Below are positions 47,501 to 58,842 of a stretch of DNA of 64,000 nucleotides, one piece after another. Location of the stretch: NCBI RefSeq assembly GCF_037975245.1, contig NC_092569.1, positions 19,523,501 through 19,587,500 on the forward strand, read 5' to 3'. How positions within the stretch are numbered: the first letter of the stretch is position 1; every line of letters starts with the position of its first letter. A model generated the notes under the pieces. The model worked only from the letters and a program-made list of their open reading frames with translations. It was not told the DNA's origin and did no database searches. This DNA comes from Apostichopus japonicus (taxonomy: Eukaryota > Echinodermata > Holothuroidea > Aspidochirotida > Stichopodidae). A program made the position numbers and the translations under genes.

Positions 47501-49796
47501 GTGAGCGCATTCCCAAGGAAGAACCATTCTCTATGTTGTGTTTTATTTATTTTTAGAAACTTCAAAAAACTTTACCTGTTGGTTGTTCCTTTGAATGAGG
47601 GTTGAGGGTTAATGTTTTATTTTTTTTTTGTATATTTTTAACGTGCAATAGTTATGACATCAAAATATTAGAAATGAGAACCACTTCCAAATGACTATAC
47701 TTATGTAATGCATACATGTTTCTTAAGAACCGATTCTTTACGTTGATTGTTTTAGGTATTCCAGCGTCGCGTTGATGCTTCACAAGACTTTTATCTTTAT
47801 TGGGATGACTACAAGATTGGCTTTGGTAATCGAAGTCGGAACTTCTGGCTCGGAAATGAAAAGATATATAGCTTGACGAACCAAAGACAATATGAACTCC
47901 GGATCGACTTTGTTAACCGTTACGGCGCTCCTTACTACGCCAAATACGAGTTCTTTCGTATCAGTGACGAGAACGATAATTTCAGGCTAGATGTTGGAGA
48001 TTATTCTGACGGAGATGCAGGTAGGTTAATATCTCCCGAATTATCAAACCTATCCTGTGATTTTCTTCAGTTTGGCATTTTATATAAAGTTTATTTAATA
48101 ACTAAGAACTAAGTGTTTATAAAGAAGTACAACATGTATGATATTATTCACTAGCCAAACACGTACTATAGTTTACACAAGCTGGTTTGCCCCTGTTGAA
48201 ATAAACTGATTAACTCGAAGGCAGATCCTGGTGATTTACGTCTGTAATAGTTTGTTGATCCAAGTAAGAAGCTATTGCAACTATTAGGAAGAAATCCAGG
48301 GGCCAAACAGATGGACCCTTGGACCTACCTACCTCAAAATAAAGACCTTTACTTAGTAGTATATATACCCGCCATTTTATACCGTACCTATTTTTTTCTT
48401 TACTTTTTGCATATGGAACACACATAGTGAAAATATTAGTTACTTATATTTGACAAGATAGGCCGAGTACTATCAGTTCTTGTTAATGCAATCAGACATG
48501 TAATGTAGCGACCAAATATTTTTTACAAATCCATTACTCAAAAGAACATTATGGAAATATTACAGGGTAAGATGATTATGGACCCTATGCAAATCTTCAC
48601 GCATACGTACAAACCCACGCGCGTGCCCCCAAACCCAAACTTAAATACGCATATAGTATTATTGCACGGGGCTGGACTGCCGGGTACCTCGTGTTAGATG
48701 GTACGATAACAGAACTTGCCCTTGGAGTAGTTTAAGTGGTAGGCTAACAATTCTAGAAATGAACGACTCGTTCAAGTTGATCTCAATTGATTGATTTATT
48801 TACTCCTTCTTCTATCTAATTTATGTTAGCAGTAAGTGATGTAAGCAAAGATATCACATTTATTCATACCGCCAGCATGCTAGATAAAAGTAACGATGAT
48901 GAGATTATTCTCGTTCGAATACAAAACAGCTGCAGTCGACATGCGTGGTCTCCTAGAACAGCTACGTCATCATCAAATATCACTGTTGCTCATGTACAAA
49001 AAAAAGGAGCTTCAAGGAGCTCAGAGCTTTAATAAAATATATTCTTAACTATTACATAACAACAATAAACCAAATACACCGCAGCTGTTCTTGTAAAGGA
49101 AAGCCGGATCACTTGTAAATATTACACTGAAATAGAACTGTTGTGTATGACAATTGTCCTCTATTCCAGTCTTGAAAACTTATAGATAAAAATGAAAACA
49201 GATAAAATATGACAAAACAAACTTATTAAAAATGAGGACACATGAATGAACTCCCTTTAATTTACAAACGGCCAGATCGGGAAGTCTTGCGGTATTTTTG
49301 AATATTACGATGAAAGTAGCGCATACTTCGACCATGTAAGAATGATTTTTTTTATTTTAATAATCAGAGATAATACACGACATTTAGTTTAACACACGTT
49401 AATCAAAAACAAAATCAAATGTAATATGAAATATCTAATTATTGGAATAACATTTTGCTAAGTATACTGAATCGATGCAATGAACTAATTTTTGAATTTC
49501 ATTCTGTTATCTTCTTTTGTTCTTATTTAACAGGTGATTCGCTGACCTACCATGATGACAAACCGTTCACTACACGAGACAACGATAACGATGATGTCGA
49601 TGTTAGTCATTATAGCTCTGAATATAACAACTTAGCCCGTAGTTATGATGGTGCATGGTGGTACGGTTATTCTCATGATTCATCTCTTAACAGTCCATAT
49701 GGGAGTTATAAATTTTATTGGGATACCCTTCCAGATTATGAAAGTAACATTCAATTTACAGAGATGAAAATTCGCGCAATCGACGAAGAACCATAA
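38483..49796 (+). CDS. FREP gene 3: secreted half-FBG / TIL / EGF-like / FBG protein
   Basis: Exons: 38483-38563, 42142-42187, 45187-45353, 45853-46117, 46388-46623, 46910-47230, 47756-48020 and 49534-49796. They sum to 1644 bp, 547 residues, with no internal stop. Domain order is as in gene 1: signal 1 to about 24, incomplete fibrinogen domain 57-187, TIL about 196-250, VWC/EGF-like 266-322, complete fibrinogen domain 333-547. Exon 6 has CAA where gene 2 has TAA. Intron 4 is only 270 bp, which confirms that no P-subdomain exon is hidden behind exon 4. The exon 8 pocket loop is the shortest of the three. The 5' half (to about 44000) resembles gene 1, the 3' half gene 2. Intron 2 holds an RTE-like insertion. 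Likely a secreted recognition protein. Confidence 0.9.
42142..42187 (+). CDS. Gene 3 exon 2, linker
   Basis: 46 bp, SNQQLFVGATERKVK plus one base. Its donor lies 73 bp upstream of the retrotransposon insertion. Confidence 0.8.
42261..43935 (+). mobile_element. 5'-truncated RTE-like non-LTR retrotransposon in intron 2 of gene 3
   Basis: Flanked by a 10-bp target-site duplication ATACAATTTC (42251-42260 and 43936-43945); the uninterrupted site is seen in intron 2 of gene 1. The reverse transcriptase reads YVPDDVLPTLAEVEKAI, NYRTLALISHASKVV, QFGFRSGKSTTDAL, the motif A block FVDCKNAFNSVNHALL, GCRQGCPLSPILF and the YADD catalytic motif (ELRYADDLVLF), then a C-terminal RGRPRMTWYDNI region. The endonuclease domain is missing. 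A 34-bp direct duplication (GCTCTTAAGACTATCACAT at 42701 and 42735) causes a frameshift, and another occurs in an A-run near 43210. It is inactive. The 3' end is a short CTACT-type tail. RTE assignment is by motif resemblance. Confidence 0.85.
45187..45353 (+). CDS. Gene 3 exon 3, start of first fibrinogen domain
   Basis: 167 bp, YFFLYQRHAYPRDCHEVL to DDGGWM. The last codon is ATG instead of ACG (Thr to Met at the exon end). Confidence 0.85.
45853..46117 (+). CDS. Gene 3 exon 4, fibrinogen B subdomain of first domain
   Basis: 265 bp, IIQRRFDGTINFNRSWEDY to TNRTV plus G, donor GTAAAT. Confidence 0.88.
46388..46623 (+). CDS. Gene 3 exon 5, TIL domain
   Basis: 236 bp, GYVNNYIEWCPTNKTYNEC onward. 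One extra Cys arises where genes 1 and 2 have CPDGF or CPDGY and this has CPEGC, giving an odd count. Confidence 0.88.
46910..47230 (+). CDS. Gene 3 exon 6, VWC/EGF-like module and start of second fibrinogen domain
   Basis: 321 bp, EGGIYVSPNCDKKCSC to GGGWT, frame fully open. Donor GTGAGT. Confidence 0.88.
47756..48020 (+). CDS. Gene 3 exon 7, fibrinogen B subdomain of second domain
   Basis: 265 bp, VFQRRVDASQDFYLYWDDY to YSDGDA plus G. Confidence 0.88.
49534..49796 (+). CDS. Gene 3 exon 8, fibrinogen P subdomain and stop
   Basis: 263 bp. GDSLTYHDDKPFTTRDNDND, then ARSYDGAWWYGYSHDSSLN with a 4-residue loop after WWY, and IRAIDEEP before TAA. Confidence 0.88.
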
Positions 49797-50121
49797 GGAC
49801 CCACAACGGACTGTACTAAACTATATCACAAGAACAGTTAACAACAGTTGAACTATATTGATGTATTGGTTCTATGTTTGTGTATCGTCATGACAATGCT
49901 TTTATCATAAATTATGTTACAAAGCATATTAACTCCTTCTCTTTTCTTTGTTGTTTAGTGTAAAGTGAGACATAATTCCCATCCAATGCAAATGATTGAC
50001 AACTATTCACTATGGTTTCACTGTGGTTCCCCCCCCCCCCAAGTTTCTCAATGTTTCAACTTTTGAGTTCTGTTAATTTTCAAAACGCAGAAGTGAAAAA
50101 GAGACTGTTGTTAGCTTACAT

Positions 50122-50127
50122 AATAAA
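50122..50127 (+). terminator. Polyadenylation signal of gene 3
   Basis: AATAAA 326 bp after the stop, equivalent to those of genes 1 and 2. Confidence 0.6.
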
Positions 50128-50264
50128 GGTAAAGCCAAGATACAAGCAAACATGGCGAGACCTTTCGGAGCTTGTGATTTGCAGAATTCTATCTAAATTA
50201 TACCATTATGTCTTCTGTATACCTATCTGTCCATTGTATTTGTTCAGCATCCCAAATCGTCACA

Positions 50265-50715
50265 AATGTATAGTAGTTTATAAATACGCCTAACTCTAAC
50301 AGGTTTATAGTCGATTTTTTTTTTACAAATAAGCTTAACCCTAACATGTTTATATGTTTTTAATACGCCTACTCCTTACTTATTTATAGTAGTTATAAAG
50401 TACACCTTACGCTAACATGTTTTTAAATACGCCTAACTCTAACATGCCTATATATGTTTTTAAATACGCCTACTTCCAAAGTTATTTATAAAAGTTATGA
50501 TTTGCACCTGAACCTAGCATTTTCTAAAATACACCTTAACCTGACATGTTCTTAAATACAGCTTACCCTTACATATTTTAAAATACGCCTCACTCTAATA
50601 TGTTTATATTTGTTTTTAAATGTACCTACTCCCAAACGGATTTATAGTAGATATGAAATGCTCCTTAACCTAACATGTTCTTAACTAGGCATACCATGCA
50701 CTAAATTATTACTTT
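50265..50715. repeat. AT-rich minisatellite with telomere-like CCCTAA cores, unit 3
   Basis: Same family as after genes 1 and 2; many units carry AACCCTAACATG or close variants. Confidence 0.8.
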
Positions 50716-50929
50716 AATACTTTCAACTGAAACTTTGTAATCGGTGATATCTTTTTTAAGGTAAAAAATGATGTCCCGCTTGCTTCATACGAAAAACATT
50801 AACTTAATTGGTACGGATTATATCCATAAGGACGGAATTCACAATTTCCCGATTTTTTGTAAAGAAATACAACTTGTTTCCGTGATTTGTTAATCATGTT
50901 TATACTAACGTAATGTATATAAATCGTAT

Positions 50930-51740
50930 ATTGCATTCATTTAACTAATGAGATAGCTATACATTCCTGTTGGTCAGAATCTACAATGACATCCGTTCAG
51001 CATAAAAATGAATCCTAAATCATAGTACTGTACCACGTACTCAAACTCAGTTTAAATCAACGACGTACATATTATTGTGATTCTAATTTCTCTCGACCCG
51101 GGGAATTCTTTTTTTTAGATTTTGCGACGGGCGTCCTGAGCCCCGGTGAATTTGTCTCATTTTACTCGACTAAATGCATCGGAAATAATGCCGACACTGA
51201 GATTTACAGCATCCACTTCGACCAGGGGCCTACTAGTCAATGAAATGGGGTGGACATGGAGGCGCACACACCTGCTTACGATCGAAGCTGAATGTTGCAA
51301 TATATATTTTCAGTAACATTAATGGGATTTTCATATGCCGAGTGTAAAACATTGAAGCTCTTATAACTTACTGATGAACATTTGTATGGCTTTAATTATC
51401 TTTGACTTAATGAACCTATAACGTCTTCAGCTATAGCAGGCTCAACCTACTTTTTGTACAGGCAATAGACCCCACTCGATAATTTTACGTCCATCGGCAT
51501 TACTGTTTAGTAGCAAGTCAGTTTGATTGTATCACACTAAGGAATCCCTCCCCTAATGTCCACCAGTTTCAGTTACAAGTTCTGCTACAATTTTATTTAG
51601 GCATCCTCCAAAATCCCTTCTCTGACAAAATGGGACAAACGTTCTGCCTGCATGGCTCATAACAAATCACTTCACGGACAGTGAAGATATGACAGAAACC
51701 GTTTACAGTAATGAAAATAACAGTATGAGTTGATATCGAA
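50930..51740. other. Shared 3' flank, gene 3 unit
   Basis: Shortened version of the flank at 13360-15796 and 33040-34226; no open frame is shared among the three. Confidence 0.5.
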
Positions 51741-51817
51741 ATGGCCGCTCTAACCAAACCGTGGGAGAAAATGGGTCAGAAAAACAGAGGGTGTTGTCAA
51801 CAAGCTGGAAGCAACAT
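51741..51817 (+). pseudogene. Orphan PEX13-like first exon, copy 3 (donor intact)
   Basis: 77 bp reading MAALTKPWEKMGQKNRGCCQ, then QAGSN and AT before a consensus GTAAGTG donor in phase 2. This is the best preserved of the three copies. No downstream exon was found, so it is either an orphan duplicate or a first exon spliced to sequence outside the window. Confidence 0.4.
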
Positions 51818-52001
51818 GTAAGTGCATAACCTCGAAGTCCTTGGACTACGCTAGCCCAACAAACAACTTAGACAGGCCTAATGCAAATATTCGGTATCAT
51901 TGTGTATGTCTAGAATAGGTTTAAACTATACATTTTCCTATGATTAATCTTTAAGTGATGCGTGACTTAGTCATAAGACTGACTGATGGTAATTATTATA
52001 G

Positions 52002-52013
52002 TGCGCATGCGCG
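52002..52013. promoter_or_regulatory. NRF-1-like palindrome, copy 2
   Basis: TGCGCATGCGCG, identical to 34483-34494, about 185 bp after the PEX13-like exon. Confidence 0.4.
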
Positions 52014-53001
52014 CTACAATATTGGGATTACTAGCCCATCTACATGGCTGGCTGCTGAATGTCAGCTGAACATATACTCTTAGTAGTAATTTCAATTTAC
52101 AGGTTGGCTACGCAGTAAAATATCCAGACTCAGAATTGTGAACAGTTAATCCTGTACATGTAAATAAGCAAGATCTCCTTGAGTAGCATACTTCTTCAAA
52201 ACAATACTTCTAATTCTCTACTTTGGATCCTATTCTCGAATTGAACAAGACAGGTAATATTTAATTGCATTTGAGTTAACAACATCATGCAATAAATGTA
52301 AACCGTATTTATCCGCAATGAATCGGCGTTATCTGTAATAATTTAGCTCTTGCAACATAGACACTTGTAACGTTCGTATTGTGGTATGACATAAAATGGT
52401 CGTGTATTGCATATATTACTTGTTTTGGATGATGATAATCCAGGGCCAGGAAATTGATTAAGAAGTTTTAAATAGACCGGAGGTTGTTACATTTGCAATG
52501 ATAGACTTAAGGCCTACAGGTGTTTGTTAGATTAATGGTCCATTAGGCCTTCAGTGCAAAGCACCATATGTTCGTAACATTTTCGCTGAAATAGGTGAAG
52601 TTACAGTAACATTAACATGTTGTACAATTTGACCAATCAGTTTCCAGGACTCTGTGCATTCTCTGTCGCGTCCGAAACAGGCGTGATTCGTGATCGACAG
52701 CCTAAGGTTGTAATGGTTTTAGTCATAATTTCTTCGTTTATATTGCAGACGCATTCTGGCTAGAGTACTGTTTATAGATATTAAACAATATACCCTATCT
52801 TTGGTCTACGTTTAATGACCCAACGCCAGTTGTTCTAGTAGTGCTTGTAATTGGTGGCTTTTTACTTTTTTTTTTGGTCTTATAGAAAAAAGTGTGGGAA
52901 TGGAACAGCCGTACTATACTCAAAACTTGCCCAGAGTTAGTAGGCCTAGACCTATAGTTGTAGTATCTGCAGTATTCTTATTACAGTACACTGTACAGTA
53001 A

Positions 53002-53431
53002 GCTAGACATAGCAGACGTCATTGGTTACGTTTTTGTTCAAATAGCTTCAAATTATTGTTGTTAGTTGATAAAGCCCTTCATGGCCTAGCCCCGCCCTCT
53101 TTATGTGAACTGGTTCAGTGGTAAGTTCCTGTTAGAAACCTTCGATCACGTTCTATACATACTATCGAAGTAGAAGTCTGTCACAGAGTCTAAGAGTGAT
53201 GGAAAATTTGTATAGATTTTATATAAATATCATGCTCTTGAACATTTAGGTCCAAGACGTTTCAACGCTCATCCTCCAAATGTTCGTTCCAGTCAATCTC
53301 TTAACGTCTTTAAAAGTCGCATCAAACACATTTATTCAAAACTGCTTTTAAACTCGAATTTTTGTAATTCTGTATGTTAAAAGTTTTATAAGTTTCAAAG
53401 ATTCAACATTATTTTATTGTTTGTAACATTC
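53002..53431 (+). mobile_element. 3' end of decayed non-LTR retrotransposon, unit 4 copy
   Basis: Third copy of the LINE tail (DKALHGLAPP near 53064-53093, GPRRFNAHPPNVRSSQSLNV near 53250-53310), carrying its own indels. Confidence 0.7.
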
Positions 53432-53568
53432 GTAGCAGTGACGAGAACGACAACGACAGGCTAGATGTTGGAATGACGGAAATGGTATTTACTTCCCGAA
53501 TTATCAGTCCTTACCGTCAATGTTGCATCATATATTATGTTTATTGAAAAACGCAAAGATAACAATAA

Positions 53569-53652
<84 letters not shown>

Positions 53653-54038
53653 TATATGTATATATATGTATATTGGTTTGTCTCTGTGGAATATGAACTT
53701 ATTAAGAAATTGATTGAAGATTCTGGTAATTTGTACTTTTATAAAATTTTGTGGATCCAGATAAGGAGATACCTGTTGTGCATGCAAGAAGAGTCATGTA
53801 TACCTGCAAGAAGATCTCTCCAGTCAAATAGCTAGAAGACCATTGCACCTATCACAAATTCAGGCTTTCAAAGTTAAGGCACTTCAGTTAGTAAAATATG
53901 AACTCGCCATATTATTCATAACCAAATTATTTATTTTATTCCTGGCAAAACGCACAAACAAAGTGAAAAGATTAGTAACCACACGCATTCGAAAGAAAGA
54001 TGGAATATTCATAGTTATTTTCAATGCAATCAGACATG
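53432..54038 (+). pseudogene. FREP 3' relic, unit 4 copy, first part
   Basis: Starts with the exon 7 fragment and intron-7-derived sequence, then is cut by the transposon at 54039. It resumes at 59073. Confidence 0.6.
53571..53675. repeat. Long (AT)n microsatellite
   Basis: About 70 bp of uninterrupted AT dinucleotides followed by GTATAT variants. In units 1 and 3 the same site has only a short TATATATA tract. Confidence 0.95.
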
Positions 54039-55880
54039 TAGGCCGTGGGCCGAAGTAGGAAAAGTGATCTAAAAATTAACTTTCGTTGCAAAGTCACGGG
54101 GTCTACATGAAACCCATTACATTTTATTAGCAATATGTATTACGTTCCAAAATCAGTTGTTCCCAAGTGTCAATGTTGCACATTAATGTTTTTTAGGCCA
54201 AAATGGCGGCAATTTCCCCATATATCCTGCAAAAAATAGAATAGACCACAAATACCATAAAATTGATCAGAAGGAGAATCTACCTTCATGTTGAGGTCCC
54301 GCCGGCTGTTTTGAACATATGTGGAATGATAATTTGTTTAGTGGGGGAGGGGGGTCTACTAAAAGGTCACAAAGCACTAAAAACAGAAGTAGAGGGTGCT
54401 GTCCATTTCAGTATATCGGAGCATTGCATACTGCTATGCGCAAAATTATAATTAAAATTACTTCGCGATGCTTTTCATTGTAAATACATGGAAAATCTGT
54501 CTTATTTTGATCATGTGCCAAACATCATTCTCCCTAGCCTAATTCTATGCACTGCAATTCCCATACCTATGATTGGTAGCTGGACATGGATATATTAAAT
54601 GGTGCTTAAAATCCTACCCCTCTCCAAAATTTCAGAGATTGAAGCCCCTCTTGAATTTAAAATATTGAGGCAAAGTTAAGGGATTGGGAAGGTATGGGAA
54701 AGGGTGAGGTGGTGTAAGGAGGGGATATGTATAAATCTAGTTTATAAATGAGGAAAGCATATGGGAGTGAAGCTCCAATGTAAACCATAAAGTGTTATGT
54801 AAAGAAGGCGAGAAAGGTGTGTTACTTTCAGTTCTGAATTATATTATTATTGCAAAAGATATTTTTCATAATTTTTTTGAAGCATTTCTTTTTTACAGTT
54901 ACTTTATAAAGGGCCAACACATTATGAATAAAGAAGTGTAACTAAAAACAAGCATTTAGCATATTTGGTCAACGGCATATATGAACAGTGACAGTACTCT
55001 AGTTATTGTTACACTTTTTGAACAAGACATTCAACATGCACTGAGTGAGGACATTATGTGGTACAATGATAATTACATTTATATTACCATTCAGAGAGTC
55101 AACTGAGTTGGAGATTCCTTGGAAAACAAGATTTTCAAAGCTTACACCACTTTTGACCAAAAGATGTAGTTGGTGTGCCTACATGCAAGTTTGAAAATGT
55201 ACTTAAAATATTATGTGTACAATCCAAGACATCACAGGCACACACCATCACCAGTGCATAAATTCCTTTTTACAAATATTGTTAAACTGAAGTAACAATT
55301 GAAAACATTTACTATATCTAATAGCTACAGTATGTATACATTTTCATAGAACAGGACCTGTAACTGTAGCCGTCAAAAATTAGGACCGAGTCTTCCACGG
55401 GAGGTTGCTCTTTACTTATTCATCTGGTTTTCTTTGTTTACTTTCGTGAAAACTACAAATAAAAATAATAATTTTACAAACAACTACAATATGCACATTC
55501 TATCGAATACATAAATAATAACGAGTGAATATATCATCTATGGTAGTAAGGCTAGTCCATTCAGTGATATAGTCCCATCAAAAGTTCTTACGAAAAGAAT
55601 ATTTACTATCTCTGTAATTGATGGATATACATATTACAATTGGACAGGAAGAAGCCTTTAGGTCCGGGGTAAACTTACATCTAAACCATAACATAAAATA
55701 ACGTACCTCTTTGGACTCTTTACAAATGTCTGCATATTCTACATTAATTTTTTTTCTTTACAATTCAATTATTTCATCCCTCCTCCTGCCTCCTTTATTT
55801 ACTTTTAAACAGAACATGGACCTGAATTTCCATTGAAATACATTTAATAAACAAGACAGTATGCATGTCTGTTTACTTAC

Positions 55881-55929
55881 CGAACCATGTTGTCGTTTTT
55901 TCAATGATTTGTTCACACATGGAACGGGA
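55881..55929 (-). CDS. Transposon-borne gene, probable exon c
   Basis: 49 bp after TGCTTGTAG, reading SRSMCEQIIEKTTTWF plus one base before GTAAGT. It continues the phase of exon b (phase 0). A further 32-bp exon may follow at 55707-55738, but its acceptor is poor. Confidence 0.35.
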
Positions 55930-56001
55930 CTACAAGCAGTTATGTATGTTAAAAGAGCAATGTTTTGCATCATTACGGTATCATAAGTATTTGTATAGGC
56001 C

Positions 56002-57823
56002 CAGGCGCGTATCCAGGATTTTGTAACCCGGGGGTCGCGAATTACTATCTAAGCGGAGCGCCACCATCGGTTGAGAATCAAGTATTTCCCAAAAGTTTTT
56101 TTTCCATCCATAACCTTTTTGAAGATTGTCACCAGTCACACATCATGTTCGACCTGATTGCATGTCCTATGGATCATTGCTTTTGTAGGTAATTCTACGT
56201 CACGGCCCACAATATCCGAAAGCCCCACTTTTCAAGGTTTTAAGCCCATTATTTGTTGAGAATTTGAAAATTGACATTTCTCGTGAATAAAATCACTTTT
56301 AAACATACCCATAATGTTGCACAAAATTCAATCTATGGACAACCAATATAGAAAAACCTCCTGGAACCCCTAACAGACAGGTCAAAATTGCACGAGTAGA
56401 GGAAAGTATGATGAAGAATGTTGGTGAGGAAATTTTCTAAAATTCAGACAGAGTTAATTTATTGGTGTAGAAATATTGCAACCTCTTATAATGGCTATTA
56501 TAAAACTTGGTTGAAGGGAATGAAAAATAGCAGATATTTCCGATATCAGGTATATCGAACCGAACACTACACACATAGGCGTAGGTCCCGTAGGAGGCGG
56601 GGACTGCAGCCCCCCCCCCCCCCCGCAACCCAATTTTTTTCCATTTTTTTCGGGCACCTACTGAAAGAAAAATAAATAGCAATGAATAGCTTAAAAATGA
56701 TCTCCTTGGTAATTAAAATAAAGTAAAAAGCTTGGCCGACATTACTACTGTAAAAGAGAGTTTTGACATAATGGATTTGTATGCTTTTTCTCCATCTACA
56801 TAAGACATTTGGTTGTTTACATTAGCATCCGGCGGTATACTGTGCAACTTTGACGGACCGTTAGGTAAACGATGCCATGCAATGTAATGACCCATGCTTG
56901 CTTATATGATATTGGCATCGATATGTTGAACAATTTTGGCTTTTTTCGGGCAAGTCATTACAGCCACCAAATCCAATTGGGCTCCTACGCCTTTGACTAC
57001 ACACAAAGACAGTTTTTGAGGCTGTTCATCGTGGAACATGCATTCAATGCTCACTGATATGATGTTATATCTGCTCTTTGCTTTACAAATTCGAACAGGC
57101 CTGTAGCGAGTAATTGCCAAGAGAGGGGCGAAGCCTGTAGGCAAACTATCTAAGCGAAGCGCCACCATGTGTTGGCGCGAAGCGTTCACTAAAAATTTTG
57201 GCCGAAAATGCCTCCCAGATCGCTGGAAATGACACTTCCCAGGCCTTGTAAGTTGCATCTAAGCATTGTCTATTTTAAAATTACTAGCGATGTCATAAAG
57301 AAAATTTGCTCAGGGGGGGGGGCGGTCGCACCCTTCCCGAAATGCGTCATGTTCCCCGACGACTCGGTCGAGTTCAAGACCAGCCACAGTTGGTTCCATA
57401 TAGCACAATATTGTACAATTGTTTAAGGCGTCCATACACACACACGCGTTATGATAGATATTTATATAGATACATTAGTGAGAGAGGAAAATGGAAACGT
57501 CAAAAATGGAGTTGTCGGTGTAAGGGGTAGGGTGAGGCGCAAACCCCCTCCGTAATCCTCGATCTGTCACTGGCTACCATGTGTATATAATAGGGATTAG
57601 CGCTTTAACTATGACTGTTCCTCTTTCTCTTCCCGAGGTCTTGGCTATCTTCTACTCCCTCCTTTTCTCCTTTTTCTCTCGTTTTTCTTTTTCTTTTCCC
57701 TTCCTTCCTCTCCTCCTTTTCTTTCTTCCCCCTCCTTTTCCCTTTTTTCTTCTCTTTTTTCTCTCCTCTTTTCCTTACCCGGGGGGCGCGGGCCCCCAAC
57801 GCCCCAACCTGGATACGCACCTG
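56002..57823. mobile_element. Nested transposon inside the 5 kb element
   Basis: Inverted ends CAGGCGCGTATCCAGG (56002) and CCTGGATACGCACCTG (to 57823); the inverted match extends outward through TATAGGCC and GGCCTATA, so the exact border and target duplication (TA or AGGCC) are ambiguous. Contains a second inverted pair AGGCGTAGG (56577) and CCTACGCCT (56984), G/C homopolymers at 56611-56624 and 57312-57322, and a CT-rich tract 57610-57775. No coding potential was recognised. It sits between exons b and c of the minus-strand gene, in an intron. Confidence 0.55.
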
Positions 57824-57886
57824 AGGCCTATATTCCAACACGTACATATTTGCACTCTATTTGAAGGCAACAGACGGACATCTTAC

Positions 57887-57954
57887 CTGATTGATCATTG
57901 TGTGTGAAGTCTCCAAAATCTGTGCGGTATCAGTTTTAACTGTTAAATCCTCCT
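57887..57954 (-). CDS. Transposon-borne gene, exon b
   Basis: 68 bp between TCTTGCAG and GTAAGA, reading EEDLTVKTDTAQILETSHT then MINQ. Its 2-base start completes the codon begun by exon a. Confidence 0.5.
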
Positions 57955-58465
57955 CTGCAAGACAGAAAATAAAGAAAGAGATTTCAACAACAGTTTTGTT
58001 GAATTGAGCCTAGGATGACGATCATATATTTACTTTGTGATTATGATTTACTTCAAGGCCTGTATTTAAGAGACGAGTTGTAACTGTTCAGTTGGTTTAA
58101 CTCACATAAGCTCAAAAAATATATAAACAAGGCATCTTCAACAAGACATACAGCATATTTGAAAGACCATACCAGGGGGAAAACAACTTTGAACTCAGCA
58201 CCCTCTTCGTTCCCGTGACAAATTGTACACAGAACGTACATCCAGCCAACCTTCTGTTTCAGCATAGCCTGGTCTATTGAATAACACTGGTTTAGTCAAG
58301 GTTAGAGCTTAGCTAGGGCTGTGTACATTTTTTACAGCGTAGGCCTAGGCTAGTTGAGAACGACTGTGGTTACTGTAACTGTACGAACTCGAATGACACT
58401 GTTTCCAGTCGAATAGAACATTCATTTTCAATGTAATATTTCAAGAATACTTAAATACAACTCAC

Positions 58466-58653
58466 CAACTGATTGTGTAAGTTTAGATATAGCCCTGGAG
58501 ATTTTGGAAACGTTGGTAAACTTCATATAACATTGCCGGTGATACCCCCACGTTGTTGTGTCCAACGTCAAGTTGAGTTCTGCATTGTCAGACAAAATAG
58601 TATTGGCAATATCCCCTAATTCTCCACCTAAAGCCTTCCATTCCGTAGCACAT
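58466..58653 (-). CDS. Transposon-borne gene, exon a with YHRxCYxxFT motif
   Basis: 188 bp from an AATCAG acceptor to a GTGAGT donor in phase 1. It reads CATEWKALGGELGDIANTI, then TWGYHRQCYMKFTNVSKISR and ends KLTQSV. The H-x-x-C-Y-x-x-F-T motif occurs in many uncharacterised, transposon-associated invertebrate proteins (from memory, not searched). Function unknown. Exons a, b and c join in phase, which argues for a real spliced gene. Confidence 0.55.
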
Positions 58654-58780
58654 CTGATTACTTAAGCTTTGGAGACATTTGTAAATGCAGTCATTTTCCC
58701 TGAGGCTGTCTTTGAAACATGGATAATGCATTATAATCTCATTTTCGTTCGGCCGGCCGCCTTATCACTAGTTGACGCCA

Positions 58781-58842
58781 TGTTCAAATGTTGCCAGATG
58801 TTAAAAAGTATTGCGCAAGCATATATACGCGATTGTGATTGG
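58781..58842 (-). promoter_or_regulatory. Candidate promoter and start of the transposon-borne gene
   Basis: On the minus strand a CCAAT box (58838-58842) is followed by TATATAT (58821-58827) and then ATGGCGTC at 58781, which reads MASTSDKAAGRTKMR before a stop. The donor linking this start to exon a was not resolved. Confidence 0.3.

Noticed and set aside
53461-53787. 108-codon Tyr/Ile-rich ORF
   Set aside because: Translation of the (AT)n microsatellite.
57581-57907. 108-codon Phe/Leu/Ser-rich ORF and its minus-strand Lys/Glu-rich shadow
   Set aside because: Produced by a CT-rich low-complexity tract inside the nested transposon.
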